DNA of 64,000 bases. Source: Inia geoffrensis (lineage: Eukaryota; Chordata; Mammalia; Artiodactyla; Iniidae). The DNA lies in NCBI GenBank assembly GCA_036417435.1, contig CM070918.1:29705523-29769522 (forward strand). The letters run 5' to 3'. Below the pieces are notes generated by a model, which worked only from the letters and a program-made list of their open reading frames with translations, was not told the DNA's origin and ran no database searches. The position numbers and the translations under genes were made by a program. Positions 46,318 through 57,744 of the stretch are shown here, one piece after another (within the stretch, counting starts at the first letter, position 1; each line of letters begins with the position of its first letter).

Positions 46318-46790
46318 TTATGTGTGTATTGGTTTTCTATTGCTGTGTAATAAATTATGCCAAAATTTAGCAGCTTAAAACAACCATTTTATTATGTTCA
46401 TAGCCAGTAGGTTTGGAATTCAGACAGGGCAGAGCGTCTCTGCACCTCAGTGTCTGGGGCTTCAGCTAGAAAACTTGAGGCTGGAGCAACTCAGAGTGGG
46501 GGGTGGAAATTGTCTGAAGCCTCATTTATTCACATGTCTGGTACTGGACCAGGATGACTCAAAGACTGGGGCTGCCAGCCAGAGTGCCTGCAAGTGGCCT
46601 GTCTACGCAGTTTGGGCTTCCTCACATCATGGCCACCTCAGGGTAGTCAGACTCGAATATCAGGGCTCTAATAATGAGTATTCTTTGGGAAAAGATAGAA
46701 ACTGCACCACCTTGTATAACCCAGCCTCAGGAGTCACAAACCATCACTCCCACTTTATTCTACTGGTTGAAACAATCTTAAGTTGACCCA
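46318..46790 (+). mobile_element. LTR-like repeat (tentative ERVL/MLT class)
   Basis: 'tgtattggttttctattgctgtgtaataaattatgcc' at the left, 'agcttaaaacaaccattttatta' next, and a right part with 'aaaccatcactcccactttattctactggttga'. It resembles LTR sequences of old endogenous retroelements. No open viral frame is present. Confidence 0.45.
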
Positions 46791-46853
46791 GATTCAAGGG
46801 GAGGAACCATGGACCCTGGGTCTTGATGGGAAGGTTTTAAAACTGCTCCGGTG

Positions 46854-47139
46854 GGGCTTCCCTGGTAGCGCAGTCGTTAAGAATCCGCTTGCCAGCGCAG
46901 GGGACATAGGTTCGATCCATGGCCCAGGAGGATCCCACATGCCGTGGAGCAACTGAGCCCATGCGCCACAATTGCTGAGCCCCTGCGCCCAGAGCCCATG
47001 CTCTACAAGAGAAGCCACCGCAGTGAGAAGCCCACACACAGCAGCAACAAAGGGTAGCCCCCGCTCGCCACAACTAGAGAGAGCCCGCGCACAGCAACGA
47101 AGCCCCAGTGCAGCCAAAAGAAAATTAATTTAAAAAAAG
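46854..47139 (+). mobile_element. CHR-1-type SINE
   Basis: Head 'gcttccctggtagcgcagtcgttaag' and a short tail. Duplication AAAACTGCTCYGGTG at 46839-46853 and 47140-47154 with one C/T difference. Confidence 0.93.
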
Positions 47140-47159
47140 AAAACTGCTCTGGTGTGTTC

Positions 47160-47420
47160 GGGGAGTAATAATAATGATGATGATGATGGTAATACCTTAT
47201 AGACATATTGAGCAGTCATGATGCTCCAAGGACCATTCCAAATTCTCTTCATGCATTAACTCAGAGTCCCCCCACCCCAAGGCATATCATTACCCATGTT
47301 TTCCAGGTGGAGAAACTTGTGCAAAGCCAGAGAGTTGACAAGTAGGAGAGCTGTGATGTGAACGCAGGCAGACTGGCTATAGTGTTCAAGCACTAACCAC
47401 TACGCACACTGCCTCCCATC
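47160..47420 (+). repeat. Old MIR/L2-class repeat after a GAT microsatellite
   Basis: A short AAT/GAT run (47166-47188) precedes 'cttatagacatattgagcagtcatgatgctcc', 'attacccatgttttccaggtggagaaac' and 'aagcactaaccactacgcacactgcctccc', an ancient mammalian repeat order. Confidence 0.55.
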
Positions 47421-48479
47421 AGCAGAACCAGTGTGGCTGGACCTGTGATGCCTGTAGGGAAAGGCTGGAGCTGACTCTGGAGAAGAGGAGGCGCCAGAGC
47501 TTGCAGGCCCTTGCCAGACACATAGAAGAGTCTGGGGTTCATCCCAAGAATAGTGGGGAACCACTGAAGGGTCTTAAGCAGGAAAATAACATGACGAGAT
47601 CTATGTCACAGAATGGTCCCTCCAGAGACTGACAGAGGATGGCTTGGAGGAGGTAAAGCCACAGATGGGAGGTGAATCAGCAAGTTGGTACAAGGGGTCA
47701 GATGAAGGCTGTGTGGGGAGAACAGGGGACGGTTGCAGGGAGAAGTCAGTAAGTGTCAGTCCTTGGGACGTTCCACAGCCATTCAGTACCATGATTTTGA
47801 AGACTATGAAGCAACCTGGAAAAGTTCTTACAATAAGCAATTTTAAGTTTAGTTTAAAACAAAGAGAATTCAAAATCATATAAGAATATGACCTCAGATT
47901 GTTTTAAGGGTACCTGTCTACTGTGCTATTGACTCTCCATTTGCCCCCCTCTACGTGCACTCTTCACCCTTCTCCTCCCTCTAAATCCCGGGTCTAACAA
48001 CTACAGCCTGCATCACCACAGCTTCCCACCAGCTGATTTCCTGTGGTTCAGTCAATGGGGGAGGGGCACCAGGGGAAATCAAAGGGTGGGAGAAGAGGAG
48101 GCCAGGGTGTTTGTTTCTCCGGCTCCCTCTCTGTCTCTCTATGGTTCTGGCAGTGGCTCAGTTGAAGGCCACAGTTCCTGGCAGCCCTCCTCCCACTGCT
48201 CCAGCACTTGGTGGGTCCTGGCAACACCACTCCTCCCCCCACCTGATAATACAGCTGTACACAGAGAAAAGCCTGCATGGAAATGCCCCAAATTGTAAGA
48301 TTATTTTGGTGGTAGGATTGGAGATGTTTTCCCTTCTTTCTACTTTTCTATATTTTCTTAATTGTTTGCAGTAAACCTGTATTAACTTTTATAATTAAAA
48401 AAAATAAAACATGTTAACCAATGGGATTTGAGGCTAGTCAGATGTCGAAAGGACAGATGTGGCAAGAAAGTATCTGCAG

Positions 48480-48942
48480 TGATTTTAAAATATGTCCATT
48501 AGCCCGTTGACATTCCTCTCTCCAAAAGGTGGAGGCTAACTCCCTCCCTTTGAGTGCAGGTTGTCCTTAATGGCTTGCTTCCAATGAATCGAATATGGTA
48601 AAAGGGATGGTGTATGTCTAGGTCATAAAAGGCATCACAGCTGTCTCCTTGCTCTCTCTTGGAACACTGGCTCTGGAGGAATCCAGTTGTCATGTCATGC
48701 GGACACTCAAGCAGGCTTCTGGAGAGATCCACAAGTGAGGAACTGAGGCCTCCTGCCAACAGCCATGTATGTGAGCACCTTGGAAGCAAACCCTCCAGGT
48801 CCAGTCAAACCTTCAGGTGACTGCAGTCCTGTCCAGCATCTTGATTGCAACCCCAAAATACGTGTGAGATGGTAAATGTTTATTGTGTTAATGGTGCTAA
48901 ATTTTAGGGTGATTTGTTACAGAGCACTAGATAACTAATACA
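48480..48942 (+). mobile_element. MLT1-type (MaLR) LTR
   Basis: 'ggacactcaagcaggcttctggagagatcca', 'gaggaactgaggcctcctgccaacagcca', 'caccttggaagcaaaccctccaggtccagtcaaacctt' and 'gtttattgtgttaat...ttgttacagagcactagataactaata' follow the MLT1 LTR order to its 3' end. No internal retroelement genes. Confidence 0.8.
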
Positions 48943-49657
48943 GCATTAGGACGGTTCCCTGGATTCCAGCTTGTATATTAGAAGAGATGAGACACAAGCT
49001 GTCACAGGGGACGAGGGTACTCTCCACTTGGGAGATGTTGCGCTTGGGGGTCCTGGGTGGAGGTAGCCCAGGTGCACCAGGCATAAAGTTTTGGGAGGAA
49101 GATCTAGATAGAGGAGAGAGATCTAGAATCATCAGCAGAGGAGGAAGTGAAAGAAACTTCAGGAATGGGAAGATGACCCAGAAAGAATGTGAAGAGTGAA
49201 AATGGTAGAGAGCCAGTTTGGGGCCAAGGGGAAGACCACCATGGGAGGGGTGTCCCGAGTGGGGAGTCTGAGGAGGAGCCATCAGAGAGGTGGGAGGAGA
49301 CCAGGGGAGAAAGCCACGTTTGGAAGGCCAAGAAAGAGGGAGAGCTTTCCGAGGCCACAGGAAACCGGATGAGGACTGTGATGGAGCCCCTTGGCGTGGC
49401 TAGGTACCCTCGGCAACCTTTCCAGGAAGGGAGGGGTTTTCTGGCTTCAGTTCCGAGTCCCTCCAGCTGAGGGTTTCCACATTCCTGCAAAGGTTGGGAA
49501 CAGCACAGCCCCATCCTGGCCAAGCTTGTTCACTCAAGTCCTCCAAGCTTGAGACACCAGGTCACCAAGAGCTGGTGGGAGGGGGACCCTCATGTCTGCG
49601 GTCCAGCTCCTAGGACTTACTCTGCTGAGAGTGGGTGGGTTTTTTTTCGTTCCTTTT

Positions 49658-49865
49658 TTTTTTTTTTTTTTTTTCGGTACGCAGGCCTGTCACTGCTGTG
49701 GCCTCTCCCATTGCGGAGCACAGGCTCCAGACGCTCAGGCTCAGCGGCCTTGGCTCACAGGCCCAGCCGCTCTGCAGCACGTGGGATCCTCCCGGACCGG
49801 GTCATGAACCCGTGTCCCCTGCATCGGCAGGCGGACTCTCCACCACTGCGCCACCAGGGAAGCCC
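49658..49865 (-). mobile_element. Short CHR-type SINE, antisense
   Basis: T20 then 'cggtacgcaggcctgtcactgctgtggcctctccc' through 'ccaccagggaagcc'. Duplication TTTCGTTCCTTTT at 49645-49657 and 49866-49878. Confidence 0.93.
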
Positions 49866-51207
49866 TTTCGTTCCTTTTGAATACTTAGTTTCCCCCTTCT
49901 TCCTCCACTCTCCTGTCAGGAGACCAAAGTGCATACACTTGGCAGAAACACACACAAGTCTGTACTTTCAGACTGGGGAGGTTCCTCTTAAAATCCTGTG
50001 TCTTCTCAAGTAATTTCAGTGGCAGCAGCTTCAAGGCGAGGAAAAGGCTCCTTAAACACCCTACACAGCGTCCATGTGGGACTCGCTCCGCTTCCCCAGG
50101 TTCTCAAAGCCCAATTTAATCCAAGCTTATTAACACATAACATTTTAATTTGCCTTTTCAATATGCTCTGCACTGTATAAGCGTAACAAATTTAATAACA
50201 TCAGAAGTAAGGATTTTGTATGTTAATTACAATGTTTCCATTTCTTTGAGAAGCTCTATCCAGTTGGGGTAACCCCTGTGGAAAACAGACCGCTGGAAAT
50301 CGAGGCAATTTCTGGTCCTTTCCCCAACCAACCCCCATCCCAATTGCTCCATTGAAAGCAATCAAAAAGGAAAAATGGGTTTCCCAGGCATGGAAAATTA
50401 GCAGAAATCTAATGTTTTCCAGTGTCTTAGGTTATGTTCCTCCAGACGCAGAGGCTAGACAAGCGTTCTGTTGTAAGCTGTTTACTTGGGCGGAGGTCTC
50501 AGGAAGTACCCGTGGAAGAGGAGGTGTAGATGGGGAGGGGACAGCAACTAGCAAAGGGTGTGTTTATCAAGCCTGTTACCACTGAGGGCAACTGAGGCTC
50601 AGTCTTGCTGGGGAGCCCTGGAAGCCAGCGTGGACCATGCACCACCTCAGAATTATCCTATCCGAGGGCCGAGGGGGATGGGGCATTTATCTACCAACTC
50701 TGTCAGTCATTGGGTAAAAGCTATTTCCAGGGGCTATTACTTTTCTGGCACTTCCAGTCTGCAGTGTGGGTGGCAAAATGGGCTCAAGTGCCAAGAGGAA
50801 GCCAGCAGGCAAAGGAATGCAGGGGCTGGCAGCTGGAGGTCAGGGTGAGAACACACTGAAGGGGTAAGGGTGAGGGAACATGGGCGGGGGTAGGCGGTGA
50901 TGATATAAGCAGGCTCCAGGGGCCCAGGAGGTACCCCAAGTCTCAGCACAAGTTGGTGGGAATGTGAGTTCCAGGATTGTGCGGGTTGTTGAGGGAACAC
51001 AGCTCTGGCTTCTCCTGGCCCCCAGACCTATAGCAACCAGCAAACAATTTTGAGCATCTCTAAGGCACCAGGCACTGGCTAGACCTGGAGACTCAGCAAT
51101 GGGTGAAGCCTGGTTTTGTGCTGTAAATGCTCACAATGTTGCCCAGAGTAGCTTGTGAACCCCCGGTGGCAGGCAGCATCACTTCAGGTGGTCCCAGACA
51201 CACTTTT

Positions 51208-51493
51208 CTTTTCTTTTTAAAAATTTATTTATTTTATTATTTCTTTGGCTGTGTTGGGTGTTAGTCGCAGCACACAGGATCTTCGTTGCGGCATGCGGGC
51301 TCTTCGTTGCAGCATGCGGGCTTCTCTCTAGTTGTGGCGTGCCAGCTCCAGAGCGTGTGGGCTCGGTAGTTGTGGCACACGGGCTTAGTTGCCCTGTGGC
51401 ATGTGGGATCTTAGTTCCCCGATCAGGGATTGAACCTGCGCCCCCTGCATCGGGAGCGTGGAGTCTTAGCCACTGGACCACCAGGGAAGTCCC
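51208..51493 (-). mobile_element. CHR-type SINE, antisense, long form
   Basis: Left 'aaaaatttatttattttattattt', repeated 'gttgcggcatgcgggctctt' modules, right head 'gccactggaccaccagggaagtcc'. Short duplication CACTTTT at 51201-51207 and 51494-51500. Confidence 0.9.
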
Positions 51494-51616
51494 CACTTTT
51501 ATTTTCTTATTTTGTTAGTTATAGATTTATTTCATAGGTATTCAAAGCAAAGTTTCCCATCCAACTCTTGCTTTCATGGATATTATTGCTTAGGACATAG
51601 TCGAGTTTAAAAAGTA

Positions 51617-52045
51617 AGCCAACCCAAATGTCCATCAACAGATAAATGGGTAAGCAAATGTTGTATATACACACAGTGGAGTAGTAGCTAGTCATAAAAA
51701 AGTTAAATTATGACACATGCTACAATATGGACGAACCCTGAAAACATACTAAGTGAAACAAGCCAGACACAGAACAAATATTATATGATGCCATTTATAC
51801 GAGGTACCTAGAATAGGGAAGTTCACAGAGACAGAAAGCAGAATAGAAGTTACCAGGGGCAGGGGGAGAGGGGCATCGGGAATTACTGCTTAATGGGTAC
51901 AGAATTTCAGTTTGGGATGATGGAAACGTTCTGGAGGTGGATGGTGGTGATGTTTGCACAACTGAATGCCACTGAATTGCACACTTAAAATGGCTTAAAA
52001 TAGTAAATTTTGTTACATATATTTTACCGCAGTTTATAAAAACTG
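51617..52045 (+). mobile_element. L1 3' UTR fragment
   Basis: 'caaatgtccatcaacagataaatgggtaagcaaa', 'tggacgaaccctgaaaacata', 'agtgaaacaagccagacacag', 'gaagttaccaggggcagggggaga' and 'atgccactgaattgcacacttaaaatgg' give the standard order of an old L1 3' end. Confidence 0.85.
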
Positions 52046-52740
52046 AGCTGATTAAAACGTTGATTTAAATTAAAATATCATGAAAGTAATAGCACACCCT
52101 GAATCCACTGGTGACAGAGGGAGATTGAGAAACTGTCAGGTGTGTTTAGGGGAAAAGAGACAGGCTGCCGGGCCTGGAAGCAGAGCCAGGAAGTTTGCCA
52201 AGAGGAGGAAGGGGGGAAAGACATTCCAGGCGGGAGGGGTGTGGCAGGCAGTGAGAAGAACTAGGTGAGACTTGAGGAGGCAAAGCTAAGCTAGTGGACC
52301 CAGGAAATGGATGCAGGAAGACCAGGGCTCCGGCTGAGCCCCCGCCTGTGCCCATCCTCGTCTCCTCTTCTCCCAACAGGTCGGGGAGGGGGTCTCCCCA
52401 CTGCTGCTGCTACCGGCTCTCCACCAACCACTGTCGCCAGTGCACAGCCCCACGGCCTGGCTGGGGACAAGCCGCATTGGACTTGTGGCACCTAACACTT
52501 CACTTACTTCGCGGGACTCATGGTGCAGGGCGGAGGGAGGGTTTTTGTTCTTTGCTTTTTGTAATTTCCTACTAGTGTTTGGGTAACTTTGGGGGGCGGG
52601 GAGGGAAATGCGGGGGCAGGCGAAACATCATTGCGGTGACTTTTTTGATATTCACTAGAAACAATACATCCTTTCTGAAATATTTACAGTATTATTAAAA
52701 AATGAAAAAGGTTGGGCTATTTTGCGTAACGAACGTTTTT

Positions 52741-52943
52741 TGGTTTTTTTTGCGGTACGCGGCCCTCACTGTTGTGGCCTCTCCCGTGGCGGAGCACACG
52801 CTCCGGACGCGCAGGCTCAGTGGCCATGGCTCACGGGCCCAGCCGCTCCGTGACACATGGGATCTTCTCGGACCGGGACACGAACCCGTGTCCCCTGCAT
52901 CGACAGGCGGACTCTCAACTGCTGTGCCACCAGGGAAGCCCGA
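52741..52943 (-). mobile_element. Short CHR-type SINE, antisense
   Basis: Left 'gcggtacgcggccctcactgttgtgg', right 'ccaccagggaagcccg'. The flanks taaCgaaCgttttt (52727-52740) and taaTgaaTgttttt (52944-52957) differ only by C/T at two CpG sites. Confidence 0.92.
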
Positions 52944-53439
52944 TAATGAATGTTTTTATTGGGTATTCAAAGGGTACACGATTGTCAGCTTACTCATTTT
53001 TAAAAATTAAAGAAGTGAACAAACTCTCTGTGGCTGTTCCTGGCAAAAAAAAATAAAAAGACGAACAGTGCACCTCCTGGTCATGAGCTGTTTTAGTCTG
53101 GGTCCCGCTCCCACTCCCCCAAGGAGATTCCAAGATGAGGATTCCAGGGCAGGTAGATTATTTAGGAGGCAATGCCAAGAAGCACTTAAAGGAGTGGGGA
53201 AGTGAGGCAGGGAAGAGACAGCAGCCTCTAAAGGATGCGTTATTGTGCCGGTGACCACTGCAGGCACCCGCTGGGGCCCCTGGGAGGCAGCTGGAATGCT
53301 GGTCCTTCTACCTGAGAGTCCAGGAGGCTGGCCACGCACTGCTGCCGGGAGTGCAACCATCGTATTCCTACCTGCTGGCCTGGCACCCTGAGGCACTCAG
53401 TAAATATCCATCAAATAAATGAATGAAGCACCCACATAC

Positions 53440-53690
53440 AAGGCATGCACTGTGTGCCCAGCACTGAAACAAGCGCTTTATGAGCATTCTCTCATTCATT
53501 CTCACAATCACCCTAGGAGACAGGGCTTCTTACTTTTTTTTTCAACAGGATTGCTATTATTATCCCAATTTTACAGATGAAGCAACTGAGGCTTGGGCTA
53601 AGTAACTTGCTGCAGCAGACACTGGGCGTATAACTTCAGTGCCTGAAGGTTCGACTTCCAACGGCCAGCACCTCCATCTCTTTGCCTGAG
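53440..53690 (+). repeat. Old MIR/L2-class repeat
   Basis: 'gtgtgcccagcactgaaacaagcgctttatgagc', 'attctcacaatcaccctaggagaca' and 'cccaattttacagatgaagcaactgaggc' match a common ancient mammalian repeat. Confidence 0.6.
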
Positions 53691-53890
53691 GTCACCTACA
53701 CTGACTCTGCCCAGGCACAAGGAGGACCTGAGTGCTGCAGAGTTAGTGTCCACAGGAGCCTCCCTCAACCAATGGTGATGAGAGTCAGTGTATAAATACC
53801 CCAGCTCCACCCCTCTCGGGCACACGCTGTACACTGATTCCCAGGGTGCCTCAGAGGGGATGAGCGCGAGTTGCTCAACGCCCACTCTTT

Positions 53891-54033
53891 TTTTTTTTGC
53901 GGTATGTGGGCTTCTCATTGTTGTGGCCTCTCCCGTTGCGGAGCACAGGCTACGGACGCTCAGCGAGCCCAGCCGCTCCGCGGCATGTGGGATCCTCCCA
54001 GACCGGGGCACGAACCCGTGTCCCCTGCATCGG
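53891..54033 (-). mobile_element. Head-truncated short CHR SINE
   Basis: It lacks the first 30-40 bases of the head (no 'ccaccagggaagcc') and also about 16 bases internally after 'ctcagc'. Yet it is flanked by a perfect CCCACTCTTT duplication at 53881-53890 and 54034-54043. Confidence 0.9.
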
Positions 54034-54571
54034 CCCACTCTTTATCGACTTCTTCCCCTTCCCTGCCTCATCTCCCCCTCCCCTCCTGTGCTTGCTAAAG
54101 AAACATTTGCACTCCAGCCCTTGTCTCTGAGTCTGCTTCTGGCTGAGCAGCTCTTCAGTGTCAGATTCAAACACAGGAGTGCCCTGCTCAGCATACACAC
54201 TTCTCACCTCGATGCTGCCCTGAGTCCATTAATGACCCTCAGGTTTCTCCAGCCAGAAGCTTGCAGGTCTGGCTGACATCTCCAACCAGCCTCGTGAATG
54301 CAGAAGCCAGCGTTTTATGCAAATGTAAAGGGACTGTTTGTTACTCTATCCCTATTTTCCCAGAGCCTTTGGAAAAACGAAGGCTTGGCCTATCCCTCAC
54401 CTTTTCCAACCTTCTCCCTCTCCAGCTATTTCTCTGCCTCTCGCCAGATCCAATCTGAGATTTCCCCTTTAGAATTCGCAACCCATAATTGAAGAGAGAT
54501 GGGACCATCCTGGTGATGGTCTGGAGTCTGGGATGAGCTGTTGCCCCAAGTGCGTCCCTCAGAGAGGATTA

Positions 54572-54924
54572 TTTTTTTAAATAAATTTATTTATTTATTT
54601 TTGGCTGCGTTGGGTCTTTGTTGCTGTGCGTGGGCCTTCTCTAGTTGCGGTGAGCGGGGGCTACTCTTCATCGCAGTGCGCGTGCTTCTCATTGCAGTGG
54701 CTTCTCTTGTTGCGAAGCCTGGGCTCTAGACACGTGGGCTTCAATAGTTGTGGCACACGGGCTTCAGTAGTTGTGGCTCATGAGCTCTAGAGCGCAGGCT
54801 CAGTAGTTGTGGTCCATGGGCTTAGCTCCTCTGCAGCATGTGAGATCTTCCCAGACCAAGGATCGAACCCATGTCCCCTGCATTGGCAGGTAGATTCTTA
54901 ACCACCGCACCACCAGGAAAATCC
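54572..54924 (-). mobile_element. CHR-1-type SINE, antisense, full length
   Basis: Left 'aaataaatttatttatttattttt', modules of 'agttgtggcacacgggctt', right 'caccaggaaaatcc'. Duplication CCCTCAGAGARGATTA at 54556-54571 and 54925-54940 with one A/G change. Confidence 0.93.
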
Positions 54925-55620
54925 CCCTCAGAGAAGATTATTAATGGTGAGAATAAAGATCATAGCAGCAAGCTTCCATCTCATTGGGTGCTGGCCCAGC
55001 TAAGTGCCCCCTTTCCACTCTGCAGGGCCATGGGGAGATCAGTCTATATGCTGCCTTCACTGGGCCTTGCCCTGGGGGTGGGGCCCATCGTGCACCCACT
55101 GACCAGCTGCCAGACCTTGGCCTGACCTTCTCCAGCAGAGATGAACTCTTGCTCCTCACATTCTGGAACCTTTTTTTAAAAAAAATTAATTATTTATTTT
55201 ACATCTTTATTGGAGTATAATTGCTTTACAATGGTGTGTTCATTTCTGCTGTATAACAAAGTGAATCAGCTATATGTATACATATATCCCCTTATCCCCT
55301 CCCTCTTGCGTCTCCCTCCCGCCCTCCCTATCTCACCCCTCTGGGTGGTCACAAATCACCGAGCTGATCTCCCTGTGCTATGTGGCTGCTTCCCACTAGC
55401 TATCTATTTTACGTTTGGTAGTGTATATATGTCCATGCTCTCTCACTTTGTCACAGCTCACCCTTCCCCCTCCCCATATCCTCAAGTCCATTCTCTAATA
55501 GGTCTGTGTCTTTATTCCTGTCTTACCCCTAGGTTCTTCTTGACATTTTTTTCCCTTAAATTCCATATATATATGTGCTGGCATACGGTATTTGTCTTTC
55601 TCTTTCTGACTTACTTCACT

Positions 55621-56376
55621 CTATATGACAGACTCTAGGTCCATCCACCTCATCACAAATAGCTCAATTTCATTTCTTTTTATGGCTGAGTAATATTCCA
55701 CTGTATATATGTGCCACATCTTCTTTATCCATTTATCTGATGATGGACACTTAGGTTGTTTCCATCCCCTGGCTATTGTAAATAGAGCTGCAATGAACAT
55801 TTTGGTACATGACTCTGTTTGAATTATGGTTTTCTCAGGGTATATGCCCAGTAGTGGGATTGCTGGGTCATATGGTAATTCTATTTGTAGTTTTTTAAGG
55901 AACCTCCATACTGTTCTCCATAGTGGCTGTACCATTTCACATTCCCACCAGCAGTGCAAGAGTGTTCCCTTTTCTCCACACCCTCTCCAGCATTTATTGT
56001 TTCTAGATTTTTTGATGATGGCCATTCTGACCGGTGTGAGATGATATCTCATTGTAGTTTTGATTTGTATTTCTCTAATGATTAATGATGCTGAGCATTC
56101 TTTCATGTGTTTGTTGGCAATCTGTATATCTTCTTTGGAGAAATGTCTATTTAGGTCTTCTGCCCATTTCTGGATTGGGTTGTTTGTCTTTTTGTTATTG
56201 AGCTGCATGAGTTGCTTGTAAATTTTGGAGATTAATCCTTTGTCAGTTGCTTCATTTACAAATATTTTCTCCCATTCTGAGGGTTGTCTTTTGGACTTGT
56301 TTATGGTTTCCTTTGCTGTGCAAAAGCTTTGACGTTTCATTAGGTCCCATTTGTTTATTTTTGTTTTTATTTCCAT
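55621..56376 (-). pseudogene. L1 ORF2 C-terminal remnant
   Basis: A 251-codon open frame covers the carboxy-terminal part of ORF2p, the endonuclease/reverse transcriptase of L1. The C-rich knuckle [18 protein letters not shown] and the downstream '[12 protein letters not shown]' segment are diagnostic. The catalytic endonuclease and RT domains are missing because of 5' truncation. The frame no longer joins the upstream ORF2 piece, so this is a dead copy. Confidence 0.92.
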
Positions 56377-56571
56377 TTCTCTAGAAGGTGGGTCAAAAAG
56401 GATCTTGCTGTGATTTATGTCCTAGAGTGTTTCGCCTATGATTTCCTCGAAGGGTTTGATAGTTTCTGGCCTTATATTTAGGTCTTTTACCCATTTTGAG
56501 CTTATTTTTGTGTATGGTGTTAGGGACTGATCTAATCTCATACTTTTACATGTACCTGTCCAGTTTTCCCA

Positions 56572-57015
56572 TCACCACTTATTGAAGAGGCTGTCCTTTC
56601 TCCACTGTACATTCCTGCCTCCTTTATCAAAGATAAGGTGACCATATATGCGTGGGTTTATCTCTGGGCTTTCCCTCCTGTTCCATTGATCTATCTTTCT
56701 GTTTTTGTGCCAGTACCATACTGTCTTGATTACTGTAGCTTTGTAGTATAGTCTGAAGTCAGGGAGCCTGATTCCTCCAGCTCCGTTTTTCGTTCTGAAG
56801 ATTGCTTTGGCTACTCGGGGTCTTTTGTGTTTCCATACAAATTGTGAAATTTTTTGTTCTAGTTCTATGAAAAATGCCAGTGGTAGTTTGATAGGGATTG
56901 CATTGAATGTGTAGATTGCTTTGGGTAGTAGAGTCATTTTTACAATGTTGATTCTTCCAATCCAAGAACATGGTATATCTCTCCATCTATTTGTATCATC
57001 TTTAATTTCTTTCAT
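56572..57015 (-). pseudogene. L1 ORF2 remnant, region following the RT domain
   Basis: A 147-codon frame with the conserved L1 words '[19 protein letters not shown]' and 'WKHKRPR' from the segment after the RT catalytic core. It lies upstream (in L1 sense) of the C-terminal remnant but is separated from it by frame breaks. Confidence 0.92.
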
Positions 57016-57289
57016 CAGTGTGTTATAATTTTCTGCATACAGGTCCTTTTTTTCAGTAATTGCCTTGGCCCCTCTTCTAACTCTATAATGGCCACAAATA
57101 GTAAATTAAAATGCACGGTGAACCCCAGTTGCAAACAATTCCACAGGTGGCAATTTTGTTACCTTAAAGACTGAAATGGAAACTCAAGCCTTGCTCCGAG
57201 CACCTAGAGAAACTCAAGGTTCCCAGGGAGCCCCCCAACCCATCCTCCACCCTAACAGGTCTCCCCCAAACTGTTCTCCTTGTAGCCTC

Positions 57290-57740
57290 CAGAACAATGT
57301 TTTCCAAATGCAGAGCTGATCACATCAGTCCCCCACTAAACCTTTCCAGTGGCTCCTCTGATGCTTAGAATAAAAGTCAGCTTGCACCCAGACAGCCTGG
57401 CCCAGCATGACGGGGCCCTGCTGACCTCAGCTTGCAGCTGCCCTCTGACCCTCCGCCACTTCCTGTCTTGGGGACTTTGCCCTTGCGTGGGACCCCAGTG
57501 TACCCACGCCATTTCATATTCCCGTACCTCATCACTTGCTGTCAAATCATTCTGATTCACTGTCACCACAGCCCTCATCACTTTCGGAAGGCTTTTCATT
57601 TGTCTGTTATTCACCTGCTCACTGGCTGTCGGCTCCTTGAGATCAGGGACCCTGTCCCCTTGTTCAGCACTGTACCCCTGGCTCCTGGCACCTGCCTGGC
57701 CCAGGAGGTGCTCAGTAAACCTGTACTGAGTGAGTGACCC
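57290..57740 (+). mobile_element. L2 LINE, 3' half
   Basis: 'gagctgatcacatcagtcccccactaaacctttccagtggctcctctgatgcttagaataaaagtc' through 'ggctccttgagatcagggaccctgtcccc' to 'ccaggaggtgctcagtaaacctgtactgagtgagtga' follows the L2 consensus order for about 450 bases. Confidence 0.85.
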
Positions 57741-57744
57741 GGTG

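Larger units (their letters stand above)
55170..57060 (-). mobile_element. 5'-truncated L1 retrotransposon
   Basis: About 1.9 kb of antisense L1: the 3' UTR at the left ('catctttattggagtataattgctttacaatgg') and the last third of ORF2 at the right, cut off near 57060. The reading frame is disrupted between about 56377 and 56571. It is better preserved than the other L1 relics here, so it is a fairly recent lineage-specific insertion, but it cannot move by itself. Confidence 0.93.

Noticed and set aside
55621..57015. Possible active L1 or functional reverse transcriptase
   Set aside because: The element is 5'-truncated, lacks the endonuclease and RT catalytic region, and its ORF2 is split by frame breaks.
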